From positions 60,313-124,312 of the forward strand of contig JAFUJQ010000001.1 in assembly GCA_017473705.1 (NCBI GenBank): 64,000 bases of DNA, in the 5' to 3' direction. This DNA comes from Bacteroidales bacterium (GTDB lineage: Bacteria > Bacteroidota > Bacteroidia > Bacteroidales > UBA932). Position numbers and translations under genes: made by a program. Shown here in pieces: positions 27,088-35,527 of this stretch. The notes beneath the pieces are model-generated. The model was not told the origin of the DNA, did not search any database, and worked only from the letters and a program-made list of their open reading frames with translations. Position 1 is the first letter of the stretch, and each line of letters opens with the position of its first letter.

Positions 27088-27705
27088 TTACAATGAAAGT
27101 ATTTCGCCGTTCTCTTCGGCGTGCTTCCTTCTTTCCAGTGCTATGGATTTGATCTTGGTGAAAATCTCCTTGTCCCTGATGTTTATCACGTCGTCTTTCG
27201 AGCCTTCGGCTATCACGCGGAAAGGAATCTGGGAGTTGTCTGCAAGGATCCATCTCTCGCTGATAGGGGCGTAGATGTGAAAGAAGTAATCCACTCCCAC
27301 CTGGTATCGCCTCCTGATGGTCTCTTCCGGTATGTTATGGCCTCCGGCTTCCACTCGGGCCCTTACTCTCTCCACTGCAAGTTCCGGACTGTTGAGCCAG
27401 AAGTACAGCAATGTGACAGTATATCCTGCTGCCTGTGCGTTCTTGACTATCTTGAGCAGTGTCCTGGTCGCAAGGGTGGTCTCTATGGCGAAATCCTTCT
27501 CCTTCTTGAGGAGATAACGGATTTTCATGAGCATGTAGCGACTTGCTTGGATCGAAGCCAGCGACGGGTCGAAGGGCGAGAGGCTCTTTGCGAACTCGTC
27601 AGAGTTCACGAACTCGCTGCACTCGAGCATCTCGGGCAGAAGTGAGTATGAGGCCGTGGTCTTGCCGGCTCCGTTGCATCCTGATATTATGTATAGTCTT
27701 GGCAT
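27088..27705 (-). CDS. Zeta-toxin-like P-loop kinase
   Basis: 205 aa. P-loop GCNGAGKT (9-16), followed by a SDEFA segment and a FAIETTLAT switch that match zeta-toxin/UNG-kinase-like P-loop proteins. Zeta toxins phosphorylate UDP-N-acetylglucosamine, but chromosomal stand-alone relatives are common in Bacteroidota and have no known toxicity. No epsilon-type antitoxin is seen next to it. The neighbours are TldD downstream and an 84-nt tandem repeat upstream. I call the family but not a toxin-antitoxin system. Confidence 0.8.
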   Translation of the reverse strand: MPRLYIISGCNGAGKTTASYSLLPEMLECSEFVNSDEFAKSLSPFDPSLASIQASRYMLMKIRYLLKKEKDFAIETTLATRTLLKIVKNAQAAGYTVTLLYFWLNSPELAVERVRARVEAGGHNIPEETIRRRYQVGVDYFFHIYAPISERWILADNSQIPFRVIAEGSKDDVINIRDKEIFTKIKSIALERRKHAEENGEILSL

Positions 27706-27729
27706 AATGCTTTGTTATCTATCTGTTGT

Positions 27730-27896
27730 CTTAACCCCCAGTCACTTCGTGACAGCCCCTGTCATGGGGCATCTCGGTCCTGCTCGGACCGGTCAAGAAA
27801 ACCAAACTGGTATCTTAACCCCCAGTCACTTCGTGACAGCCCCCTGTCATGGGGCATTTCGGTCCTGCTCGGACCGGTCAAGAAAACCAATTTGGT
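27730..27896. repeat. Tandem 84-nt palindrome-rich repeat (two copies)
   Basis: Copy 1 is 27730-27813 and copy 2 starts at 27814. They are nearly identical: CTTAACCCCCAGTCACTTCG..., then GCCCC(C)TGTCATGGGGC, CGGTCCTGCTCGGACCGG and TCAAGAAAACCAA. Each copy contains at least three small hairpins. A further palindrome, GGTAAATCGTCAACGATTTACC, follows at about 27910. The array fills the 213-bp gap between the TIGR02757 gene and the zeta-like kinase. Confidence 0.85.
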
Positions 27897-27918
27897 TTTC
27901 TTGACTTGTGGTAAATCG

Positions 27919-28617
27919 TCAACGATTTACCCCGTATCCAAACAGCGCGAAGTCACCTTTGCAGGGGTCTTCGGGCCATATTCCCTTGAAGGCTTCCGTT
28001 ATTTCTATGGCGGTCAGCAGGTCTTTCTGCTTTCTGGCTGTAAGGCCCAAGGCCGTCGCCTGGGTGTATACGTGGACATCGAGAGGGAGGATGAGGTCTT
28101 TCTTGTCGGATTTCTTCCATACTCCGAGGTCCACCTTGCCGTCATCACGGACCAGCCATCTCTTCACCATGCTTATCTTCTTGTTGGGAGCCTTCCTGTC
28201 CTCCTTCTGGCCGAATATCCTGCATCTTATCTCCATGTCGGACATCCCCTCTATGCTGTCGGTGGTCTCGTATATGTCTTTCAGGCGTCTGCAGATGGCG
28301 GCAAAATCATGCCATTTGATCGTGCGGTGCATGCTGACGTTCTCGTTACGATACTCTCCGTTCATCACATAGTCATAAGGCCTCCAGCACATCTCGTCCA
28401 TCATCCTGTCGCAGTCGCGCACGATCATGGCGCGACGGCCCCATGCGAGATGGCCGGCCAGAAGGGCCGCAATCTCGACATCGGCCAGCGACGCCTCGCC
28501 GGCAGCGTATTTCCCTGCGAAGTGCCTGGGGAATATGATGGGGTCTTCTGTGAAATACTGCGGGTCATTGTATTTCTCAGCCCATTCGATGAGAGTCTCT
28601 TTTACAGTCTGGTCCAT
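27919..28617 (-). CDS. TIGR02757 family protein (DUF2400)
   Basis: 232 aa. Matches the conserved Bacteroidota family TIGR02757: starts with LIEWAEKYNDPQYF, has ALLAGHLAWGRRAMI and SMHRTIKWHDF, and ends FALFGYGVNR. Its biochemical function is not established. It is the first gene of the minus-strand run leading through zeta-like kinase and TldD. A -7-like TATATTTG lies just upstream (28627-28634) without a clear -33 box. Confidence 0.9.
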   Translation of the reverse strand: MDQTVKETLIEWAEKYNDPQYFTEDPIIFPRHFAGKYAAGEASLADVEIAALLAGHLAWGRRAMIVRDCDRMMDEMCWRPYDYVMNGEYRNENVSMHRTIKWHDFAAICRRLKDIYETTDSIEGMSDMEIRCRIFGQKEDRKAPNKKISMVKRWLVRDDGKVDLGVWKKSDKKDLILPLDVHVYTQATALGLTARKQKDLLTAIEITEAFKGIWPEDPCKGDFALFGYGVNR

Positions 28618-28640
28618 AATAACTCACAAATATAATAAAA

Positions 28641-28670
28641 ATGGCCGATTGCTGCAGTGCAACCGGCCAT
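28641..28670 (-). terminator. Terminator of the POT transporter gene
   Basis: 12-bp stem with one mismatch (ATGGCCGATTGC 28641-28652, GCAACCGGCCAT 28659-28670), loop of 6, followed on the minus strand by TTTTATTATA. Confidence 0.75.
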
Positions 28671-28692
28671 AATATTCTAAAATGTGAATCTT

Positions 28693-30360
28693 TTACTCAG
28701 TAGCAGACTCGATGCGCTTCATGTTGGCGAACATGAAGATTCCTGCAATTGCGCAGATTGCGATGAGTACTACCCAGATAGCCCAGAGAGGCATCCTCAT
28801 CCAAAGGAGGCCAGGAACTGACACAAGGTAGTTTCCGATTGCAGTCGCTGCGAACCATCCACCCATCATCATACCTTTGTACTTAGGAGGAGCAACCTTT
28901 GACACGAATGAGATACCCATAGGTGAGAGGAGAAGCTCTGCGAAAGTGAGCACGAGGTATGTGCTGATGAGCCATGTAGGTGAAACGAGGTCAGGGCTAA
29001 CTGTTCCGCCGAGAGCCTTTGGAGATGCAAGGCCGAGTGAACCGAGGGTGAGGATGAGGAATCCTGCGCCTGCAACGAACATTCCGAGACCGATCTTACG
29101 TGGTGCTGAAGGCTCCTTGCCCTTCTTTGCGAGAGCGCTGAAGATGGCGAGTGAAACCGGAGTGAGGGCTACCACATAGAATGGGTTGAACTGCTGGAAG
29201 TCGGATGGCTGGATGTTTACAACCTCAGGCATTCTGAAGTAGAGGACTGCTGCAAATGCCCAGAGAGCGACTGTAGCGATGCCTGAAGTGATCTTGCCCT
29301 TCTTTGTCTCAGACTGGAATGCGCTGAAAAGAGTGTATACTGAAGCAGCGATGAGGACGAGGCACCAGATGTTGAATCCGATCTTGAGGCCGCCTGTAAC
29401 GCTGCTTGCTGTGTAGTCACGTGCAAAGAATGTCATTGTAGCACCGTTCTGGTGGAATGCCATCCAGAAGAAGATAACCACTGCGAATACGAAGCAGAGG
29501 GCTCCGATGCGGCTCTTTGTCTGAGCTGGAGTGAGCTCCACTTCTGCTGTAGGGTTTGCTGCCTTTGCCTGCTTTGCGTTCACGTCGGCATGCTTGAACC
29601 ATGAGCGGCATCCGTAGTAGATGAGCACAGAAAGGATCAGTGATACGCATGCTACTGCGAAACCTCCGTTGTATGCAGTCGAAAGTCTTTCGATGTAGTA
29701 AGGCGCGAAAGCCGCCATGTCCATTCCTGCTGCGCCAGGCATTGTCGCTGCGATGTTCTGGAGATTCTCCATGTTCTCTGGAGTGATTGTTCCGTTCATC
29801 ACCTGGTGTGCAAGTGCAGGGACGTTGGCGTTGTAGAAGAGATCATACTTGCTGAGTGACCAGTTGGTCATTGCCTTTGCCATTGAAGGGGCGAACATCG
29901 AACCGAGGTTGATGGCCATGTAGAAAAGGCTGAATGCCGCGTCTCTCTTTGATGCATACTTAGGATCGTCATAGAGGTTACCTACCATAACCTGGAGGTT
30001 ACCCTTGAAGAGACCCGTACCGATGGCGATGAGCGTGAGGGCTCCGAACATCAGGATCTTGCCTGCGAGATCCGGTGCGGTCGGGATTGCGAGGCAGAGG
30101 TATCCGAGGAACATGACACCGATACCGATTGTCACGCATTTTCCATATCCGATCTTGTCTGCAAGGATACCGCCGAAGAAAGGCATGAAGTATACTCCTG
30201 CGAGGAAGATTGAATAGATCTGTGTGGCTGCTGCCGCGCTGAAGCCGAATTTCGCCTGGATGAACAGGAGGAAGATCGCCAGCATTGTGTAGTAGCCGAA
30301 GCGCTCACCGGTATTGGCAAGGGCTAAAGCGAATAGTCCTTTTGGTTGACCTTTAAACAT
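28693..30360 (-). CDS. Proton-dependent peptide transporter (POT/PTR2 family MFS)
   Basis: 555 aa and highly hydrophobic. It opens GLFALALANTGERFGYYTM, where the ExxERF-type region of POT transporters reads NTGERFGYY. About 12-14 transmembrane helices are visible, with the family segment FSLFYMAINLGSMFAP in the N-terminal half. These transporters import di- and tripeptides with protons. Monocistronic, with its own promoter and terminator. It is convenient company for the dipeptidase PepD at 32.6 kb, though they are divergent and not one operon. Confidence 0.93.
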   Translation of the reverse strand: MFKGQPKGLFALALANTGERFGYYTMLAIFLLFIQAKFGFSAAAATQIYSIFLAGVYFMPFFGGILADKIGYGKCVTIGIGVMFLGYLCLAIPTAPDLAGKILMFGALTLIAIGTGLFKGNLQVMVGNLYDDPKYASKRDAAFSLFYMAINLGSMFAPSMAKAMTNWSLSKYDLFYNANVPALAHQVMNGTITPENMENLQNIAATMPGAAGMDMAAFAPYYIERLSTAYNGGFAVACVSLILSVLIYYGCRSWFKHADVNAKQAKAANPTAEVELTPAQTKSRIGALCFVFAVVIFFWMAFHQNGATMTFFARDYTASSVTGGLKIGFNIWCLVLIAASVYTLFSAFQSETKKGKITSGIATVALWAFAAVLYFRMPEVVNIQPSDFQQFNPFYVVALTPVSLAIFSALAKKGKEPSAPRKIGLGMFVAGAGFLILTLGSLGLASPKALGGTVSPDLVSPTWLISTYLVLTFAELLLSPMGISFVSKVAPPKYKGMMMGGWFAATAIGNYLVSVPGLLWMRMPLWAIWVVLIAICAIAGIFMFANMKRIESATE

Positions 30361-30403
30361 AATTTTGTGAGTTTTATTTAGTTATTGTAATTCTCAAAAC
30401 GTG

Positions 30404-30433
30404 CAAATATAGCAAATTTAATTTATAGGCAAA
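30404..30433 (-). promoter_or_regulatory. POT transporter promoter
   Basis: Minus strand TTTG (30430-30433), 18-nt spacer, TATATTTG (30404-30411), about 45 nt before the start codon. Confidence 0.65.
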
Positions 30434-30459
30434 ATATCGGAAATCAGCAGGAAATTTGA

Positions 30460-30475
30460 TATATTTGTATTTTTG
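30460..30475 (+). promoter_or_regulatory. Possible -7 elements of the acyltransferase gene
   Basis: Two adjacent TAnnTTTG boxes (TATATTTG 30460-30467, TATTTTTG 30468-30475). No TTTG at the proper -33 distance, so placement is tentative. It supports translation from 30540 rather than from the upstream in-frame TTG at 30456. Confidence 0.4.
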
Positions 30476-30539
30476 TAAAGGGACTGGTTTTGCCCGGTCA
30501 TTCATCAATGGCTGGTGGTGCCGCTCTATTGAATTGATA

Positions 30540-31448
30540 ATGAAGAAGTTTGCTGTAAATATTGTAAGGGGAATACTTGTTGTTCTGTCGAAACTGCCTT
30601 TGAAATTCCATTACTTCATGGGCGATATTCTTTCATGGCTGGCAAGGAAAGTCTTCCGTTATCGCTATGATGTCGTGATGACTAACATTTCCAGGTCCTT
30701 CCCTGAAAAGAAATACAAGGAGATTACAAAGATTGCCAAGGATTTCTACAGACATTTCGGAGAAATAGTAGCGGAGGCCATATGGTTCAGCGGCAGTAGC
30801 TACAAGAGACTTTACAAGTCGGGCATAGTGACGATTACTGATCCGGAAGTGGTTTCAGGAATGTATGAGAACTCACCGAGCCTGACGGTGCTGAGCACTC
30901 ATTGCGGCAACTGGGAGCTGTTGGGAGGCTTCCTGGGCTATCGCAGGACAGGTGACTATCAGTATGCCTTTGGCGAAGAACAGATATCAGTAGTGTATAA
31001 GCGTCTTACCAACGAGGTGGCTGATGAAGTGTTCAAGCGCAATCGCGTCTCTCCGCTGGAGATTGTCGGTACGGAATGCGAGCTGGAGTCATCTCAGGTT
31101 CTTCGTTTCTCCATCAAGAACAAGGACACAAAGAGAGTATATATATATCCGACTGACCAGGCTCCATATTGGAAGGCTGCCAAGCATCCGATAGGAAAGT
31201 TCCTCAATCAGGAGACAAATGCCATGGCCGGGAGCGTAGGTGTGGCATGCAAGCTTTCTCATGCAGTGGTGTATATGAAGATGAAACGCGTTGAGAGAGG
31301 CAAGTATGAAATGAGTTTCATCCCGATCTGTGACGATGCTTCAAAACATACTCCGGAAGAGCTTGTGCGCAAATATTATGACCTGTTGGAGGAGGAAATC
31401 GTAGAGACTCCATGCAACTGGCTCTGGACACATAAAAGATGGAAATAA
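30540..31448 (+). CDS. LpxL/HtrB-like lipid A acyltransferase
   Basis: 302 aa from ATG 30540 (MKKFAVNIV). One N-terminal membrane helix, then the acyltransferase domain with HCGNWE (His121...Glu126), the HX4E catalytic pair of LpxL/LpxM enzymes, and DQAPYWKAAKHPIGKFL, the later conserved block. It ends ETPCNWLWTHKRWK, typical of the family. It transfers a secondary acyl chain to lipid A at the inner membrane. The 28 residues ahead of this ATG in the open frame look untranslated. The DUF4831 gene follows 12 bp later. Confidence 0.92.
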   Translation: MKKFAVNIVRGILVVLSKLPLKFHYFMGDILSWLARKVFRYRYDVVMTNISRSFPEKKYKEITKIAKDFYRHFGEIVAEAIWFSGSSYKRLYKSGIVTITDPEVVSGMYENSPSLTVLSTHCGNWELLGGFLGYRRTGDYQYAFGEEQISVVYKRLTNEVADEVFKRNRVSPLEIVGTECELESSQVLRFSIKNKDTKRVYIYPTDQAPYWKAAKHPIGKFLNQETNAMAGSVGVACKLSHAVVYMKMKRVERGKYEMSFIPICDDASKHTPEELVRKYYDLLEEEIVETPCNWLWTHKRWK

Positions 31449-31460
31449 ACAATTGATATC

Positions 31461-32516
31461 ATGAAGAATATTTATGGAATTATAGCGGCTATGGCCCTCG
31501 CACTGCTTTCGCAGTCAGCAACAGCTCAGAAGAAGTCGGATCCGGAAGGCTTCCTTACGTATTCGCTTCCTTCAACCGCCATCGTCCTCGAGGTAGAGGC
31601 GGTTCAGGAGAAGTTCTATGCCGGACCGTATGCGGCGTATGCTGAAAAATATCTTGGCATCAAGGCCCGCCAGAAAGACGAAACGACGTTTCAGCTTACT
31701 GAGATCAAGATGACACCGCTCATCGAGGCCGATCAGAGCAGAAGGTATAGTATCAACGTAAGGAAGGACCAGCTTGACGGCACATTCCTCAAACTGTCTT
31801 CAGTCGGCCTGGTTTCGTTCTCTGACGCCAATTTCGGAGATGAGTCGGTATGGCGCTTCCCTAAGGAAAGCCAGGGCAACTTCTCAGGCAAGGGCGTGTC
31901 TTCGAACCTTACCTCGGAGTCTGCGACACTCTATAGGAATGATAAGTCTTCGGCTTATGACAAGGTTGCTGTAAGCCAGAATATGCTTGTGGAGAAGTCT
32001 GCCGAGCAGAGGGCTGCGGAGACTGCCGACATGATTCTGAAACTGCGTAAGCAGCGTCTTCAGATCGTGACAGGCGACACTGACGCGACATACAGCGGTG
32101 AGGCTATGGGAGCAGCAATCGCAGAGATTACCCGTCTAGAGGAAGAATATATGATGCTGTTTGCCGGATATTCGGAGTTCCAGACCCAGAAGATGAGATT
32201 CGAGGTTGTGCCTCAGGCTGGTCAGGAGAGCCAGATCTATGTGGCATTCCGTCTGTCTGATACAGCAGGCCTTGTCCCTGCAGACAATCTTTCTGGAAAG
32301 CCTGTGATCATGGAGATCATTCCGCAGGACTTCTCTGATCCGAAACTTGAGGCTTCTGCAGAAAAGAACAAGAAGGAAGTGCTGGCATACTACAGGATTC
32401 CTGCGATATGCACAGTGAGACTCATGGATGGACCTGATCTCCTGCTCCAGAGCCGTATGCCGATCTATCAGCTCGGCCGTGAAAGCTCCCTCCCGGTAAA
32501 CGCAATCATCAAATAA
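31461..32516 (+). CDS. DUF4831 family exported protein
   Basis: 351 aa with a signal peptide (to ATAQ, residue 22). It begins the mature region with LTYSLPSTAIVLEVEA and contains the YAEKYLGI segment and a central TAETADMILKLRKQRL helix, the pattern of Bacteroidota DUF4831 proteins. Function unknown. It is periplasmic or envelope-associated and directly downstream of the lipid A acyltransferase. Confidence 0.85.
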   Translation: MKNIYGIIAAMALALLSQSATAQKKSDPEGFLTYSLPSTAIVLEVEAVQEKFYAGPYAAYAEKYLGIKARQKDETTFQLTEIKMTPLIEADQSRRYSINVRKDQLDGTFLKLSSVGLVSFSDANFGDESVWRFPKESQGNFSGKGVSSNLTSESATLYRNDKSSAYDKVAVSQNMLVEKSAEQRAAETADMILKLRKQRLQIVTGDTDATYSGEAMGAAIAEITRLEEEYMMLFAGYSEFQTQKMRFEVVPQAGQESQIYVAFRLSDTAGLVPADNLSGKPVIMEIIPQDFSDPKLEASAEKNKKEVLAYYRIPAICTVRLMDGPDLLLQSRMPIYQLGRESSLPVNAIIK

Positions 32517-32557
32517 ATTGTCATCTCGAGATAACGTCATATTGAATTTTTAATTTG

Positions 32558-32581
32558 TTATTTCGAGCGAAGTCGAGAAAT
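32558..32581. repeat. Small palindromic intergenic repeat
   Basis: TTATTTCGAGCGAAGTCGAGAAAT, a TTTCTCGACTTCGCTCGAAA-type palindrome common in Bacteroidales intergenic regions. It lies in the 83-bp gap before pepD. Confidence 0.45.
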
Positions 32582-32599
32582 CTATAAAACTGAAATATT

Positions 32600-34081
32600 A
32601 TGAGCATTAAAGAACTTGATCCACAGATAGTGTGGAAGAACTTCTACGCATTGACACAGATTCCGCGTCCTTCAAAGCACGAGGAACTTGCAGTTGAATA
32701 TATGTACAACTGGGGTAAGGAACACGGCCTGGAGACCATCAAGGACGAGGTCGGCAACATCATCATCCGCAAGCCTGCAACCCCTGGCTGCGAGAACATG
32801 AAGGGTGTCATCCTTCAGGGCCATGTGGACATGGTGCCTCAGAAGAACGCAGATACAGTCCATGACTTCCTTAAGGACCCTATCCAGACATGGATCGACG
32901 GTGACTGGGTGAAGGCAAAGGGCACAACCCTCGGAGCTGACAACGGACTCGGTCTTGCTATGGCGATGGCTGTCCTCGAGTCTTCAGATATCAAGCACGG
33001 ACCGATCGAGCTCCTTTGTACAATCGACGAGGAGACAGGTATGACAGGCGCTATGGCTCTTAAGCCGGGCATCCTTCAGGGTGACATCCTCATCAACCTC
33101 GACTCAGAGACTGAGGGTGAGCTTTATGTAGGTTGCGCAGGTGGTCTTGATGCTTCAGCATCAGCTACATATGTGCCTGCAGAAGCTCCTGAGGCACATG
33201 AGTGCTGGTCACTTACAGTGAAGGGCTTCAAGGGTGGTCACTCAGGTATGGACATCATCCTATGCAGAGGTAACGCAAATAAGCTTGCAGCGCGTATCAT
33301 CTACGAGCTCATGACTAAGGCAGACGTGAAGCTTCTCGACCTGGAAGGCGGTACACTCCGCAACGCGATCCCACGTGAGGCTTTCGCAACAGTATATGTT
33401 CCTGAGGCTAAGGTAGCTGAGGCTCAGAAGGTATTCGCAGAAGTTTCTGCTGCCATCAAGGCTGAGTATGCAGGTACAGATCCTGACTCGGAGTTCATCT
33501 TCAAGCCATATGAGTGTGCAGAAGGCGAGTGCTGCCACGGAGATGAGTGCAAGTATGTGCCGGAAGCAGACGCACTGCGCTTCATTCGCGCAATCATCGC
33601 TTGTCCTGACGGAGTAGAGCGCATGAGCAGTGAGATGCCAGGTCTCGTAGAGACTTCAAACAACCTTGCCATGGTGAAGATAGAGGCTGGCGAATTCAGC
33701 GTGAAGACTCTCATGAGAAGCTCTGTAGACACAGCGAAGGATGCTCTCGCACAGAAGTTTGATGCAGTATTTGCACTTGCAGGCATCAAGACTTCATTTG
33801 CAGGAGGATATTCAGGCTGGGCTCCAAACCCTGATTCTGCAATTCTTGCAACCATGAAGAAGGTTTACAATGACCTCTATGGCAAGGAGCCTGCAGTGAT
33901 GGCGATCCACGCAGGTCTCGAGTGCGGTATCCTCAGCGGAGCATATCCTCATTGGGACATGGTTTCATGCGGACCTACTCTCATGAGCCCTCACTCACCG
34001 GATGAGCGTGCAAACATCCCGTCAGTAGCGAAATGCTGGGACTTCCTCAAGGCTGTTCTTGAGAACATTCCAGCCAAATAG
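32600..34081 (+). CDS. pepD: Aminoacyl-histidine dipeptidase PepD (M20C)
   Basis: 493 aa, usual PepD length. Metal ligands are visible in GHVDMV (His75, Asp77) and in the TIDEETGMTG block carrying the catalytic Glu. The N terminus QIPRPSKHEE is characteristic. The C terminus carries the last ligand near SPHSPDE. A short Cys-rich insert (about residues 303-317, CAEGECCHGDEC) sits in the lid region and is unusual for an exopeptidase of this family. It hydrolyses Xaa-His and other dipeptides in the cytoplasm. A MATE gene follows after 5 bp. Confidence 0.95.
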   Translation: MSIKELDPQIVWKNFYALTQIPRPSKHEELAVEYMYNWGKEHGLETIKDEVGNIIIRKPATPGCENMKGVILQGHVDMVPQKNADTVHDFLKDPIQTWIDGDWVKAKGTTLGADNGLGLAMAMAVLESSDIKHGPIELLCTIDEETGMTGAMALKPGILQGDILINLDSETEGELYVGCAGGLDASASATYVPAEAPEAHECWSLTVKGFKGGHSGMDIILCRGNANKLAARIIYELMTKADVKLLDLEGGTLRNAIPREAFATVYVPEAKVAEAQKVFAEVSAAIKAEYAGTDPDSEFIFKPYECAEGECCHGDECKYVPEADALRFIRAIIACPDGVERMSSEMPGLVETSNNLAMVKIEAGEFSVKTLMRSSVDTAKDALAQKFDAVFALAGIKTSFAGGYSGWAPNPDSAILATMKKVYNDLYGKEPAVMAIHAGLECGILSGAYPHWDMVSCGPTLMSPHSPDERANIPSVAKCWDFLKAVLENIPAK

Positions 34082-34086
34082 AACTC

Positions 34087-35403
34087 TTGAGACTGAACGT
34101 TTATAGAGATTTGTTTAAGCTCGGGCTGCCCATAATGATAGGGCAGCTCGGGATTATTATCTTAAGCTTTGCCGACACGATGATGGTGGGGCGCTGCGGA
34201 ACAGCAGAGCTGGGAGCTGCGAGCTTTGTGAACAACATGTTCAACCTGGTCATCGTTTTCTCGACGGGCTTTTCTTATGGCCTGACTCCCTTTGTCGGAA
34301 ATCATTACGGAAGAGGGGAGAACGCTTCCGTGGGACGTGTCCTCAAGAATGCCTTGGCAGTCAATGCCGTTATAGCGGCAGGACTCATGGCTCTGATGTT
34401 CATTCTTTATTTGAACATCCATCGCTTAGGTCAGCCGGCAGAACTTCTGCCATTGATGCGTCCTTATTATATAGTTCTTCTGATATCGCTTCTGTTTGTC
34501 CTCCTTTTCAATGCGTTCAGGCAGTTTGCCGACGGCATAACAGACACTGTGACTCCGATGGTCATACTTCTGGGAGGAAATGTCATCAATATCTTCCTTA
34601 ACTGGATACTTATATACGGTAATTGGGGAATGCCCCGAATGGGACTTCTCGGTGCAGGTATCGCCACTCTGACTGCGCGTATACTCATGCTGCTGTGTTT
34701 CATTGCCGTATTCTTTGCCGCCAAGCGCTACAGACCCTATGTTCAGGGATTCAGGGAATCTTCTGTAAACAGAGAGGACTTCTCCGCACTGAACAAGATG
34801 GGAATGCCGGTCGGCCTTCAGATGGGTATGGAAACGGCGTCATTCAGCCTCAGTACAATCATGGTCGGATGGCTTGGAACGGCGGCTCTGGCGGCGCATC
34901 AGGTGATGCTGACGGTCGGTCAGTTGGGATTCATGCTGTATTATGGCATGGCGGCAGCTGTAGCAGTACGTGTCAGCAATTTCCATGGGCAGGGGGATAT
35001 CCCGAGAGTAAAGGAAAACGTAAGCGCTGGTTTCAAGATCATACTTGTAATGGCAGCGGCAGTCTCGATTCCTTTGCTAATTATGAGGAACAGCATCGGT
35101 TTCCTCTTTGCAGACAGTGCGGAAGTCGCAGCAATGGTGGCTCAACTGGTCATACCCTTCGCCATCTATCAGTTCGGCGACGGCCTGCAGTGCAACTACT
35201 CAAACGCATTACGCGGCATATCTGATGTAAAGATGGTCATGGTATATGCATTCATTGCATACTTCCTGATCTCATTGCCGTCAGCATATCTTTTCGGCTT
35301 CGTCTTCGACTGGGGCCTTACCGGCATATGGATGTCCTTCCCTCTCGGCCTCACCTCTGCCGGCCTCCTGTTCTGGCGCCGCTACCGCCACTCCATCCGC
35401 TAA
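34087..35403 (+). CDS. MATE family efflux transporter
   Basis: 438 aa starting at TTG 34087; no ATG lies between the pepD stop and the first helix, so TTG is the best start. Twelve transmembrane helices in two six-helix halves, starting LFKLGLPIMIGQLG, with the family segments SFADTMMVGRCGTAELGA and VGLQMGMETASFSLST in equivalent places of each half. It exports cationic compounds against sodium or protons. It lies 5 bp after pepD, likely cotranscribed. The substrate cannot be predicted. Confidence 0.92.
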   Translation: MRLNVYRDLFKLGLPIMIGQLGIIILSFADTMMVGRCGTAELGAASFVNNMFNLVIVFSTGFSYGLTPFVGNHYGRGENASVGRVLKNALAVNAVIAAGLMALMFILYLNIHRLGQPAELLPLMRPYYIVLLISLLFVLLFNAFRQFADGITDTVTPMVILLGGNVINIFLNWILIYGNWGMPRMGLLGAGIATLTARILMLLCFIAVFFAAKRYRPYVQGFRESSVNREDFSALNKMGMPVGLQMGMETASFSLSTIMVGWLGTAALAAHQVMLTVGQLGFMLYYGMAAAVAVRVSNFHGQGDIPRVKENVSAGFKIILVMAAAVSIPLLIMRNSIGFLFADSAEVAAMVAQLVIPFAIYQFGDGLQCNYSNALRGISDVKMVMVYAFIAYFLISLPSAYLFGFVFDWGLTGIWMSFPLGLTSAGLLFWRRYRHSIR

Positions 35404-35406
35404 AAT

Positions 35407-35514
35407 CCTGGCGCTTAAGTATCTGTTAATCAACGAGATATAAAAATCTCGTGCCGCCGAAAGGGAGCACGAGGTTTCGCTAAGTCGTTGGTTTACTGTG
35501 GTTTGTGCGCCAGG
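35407..35514. other. Structured intergenic element (multi-stem)
   Basis: An outer 8-bp helix CCTGGCGC (35407-35414)/GCGCCAGG (35507-35514) encloses a second helix (about 35427-35436 with 35485-35495, containing G-U pairs) and two hairpins: GAGAT/ATCTC (35435-35439/35446-35450) and CTCGTGC/GCACGAG (35448-35454/35467-35473). The two hairpins share three bases and so are alternatives. It fills the gap between two convergent genes. It may serve as a bidirectional terminator, or be a small RNA or palindromic mobile repeat. Confidence 0.5.
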
Positions 35515-35527
35515 TGTTTTTGCGATG

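Noticed and set aside
27088-27705. Zeta toxin-antitoxin pair
   Set aside because: No epsilon-type antitoxin frame lies beside it, and it sits in a housekeeping gene run, so only the kinase family is called.
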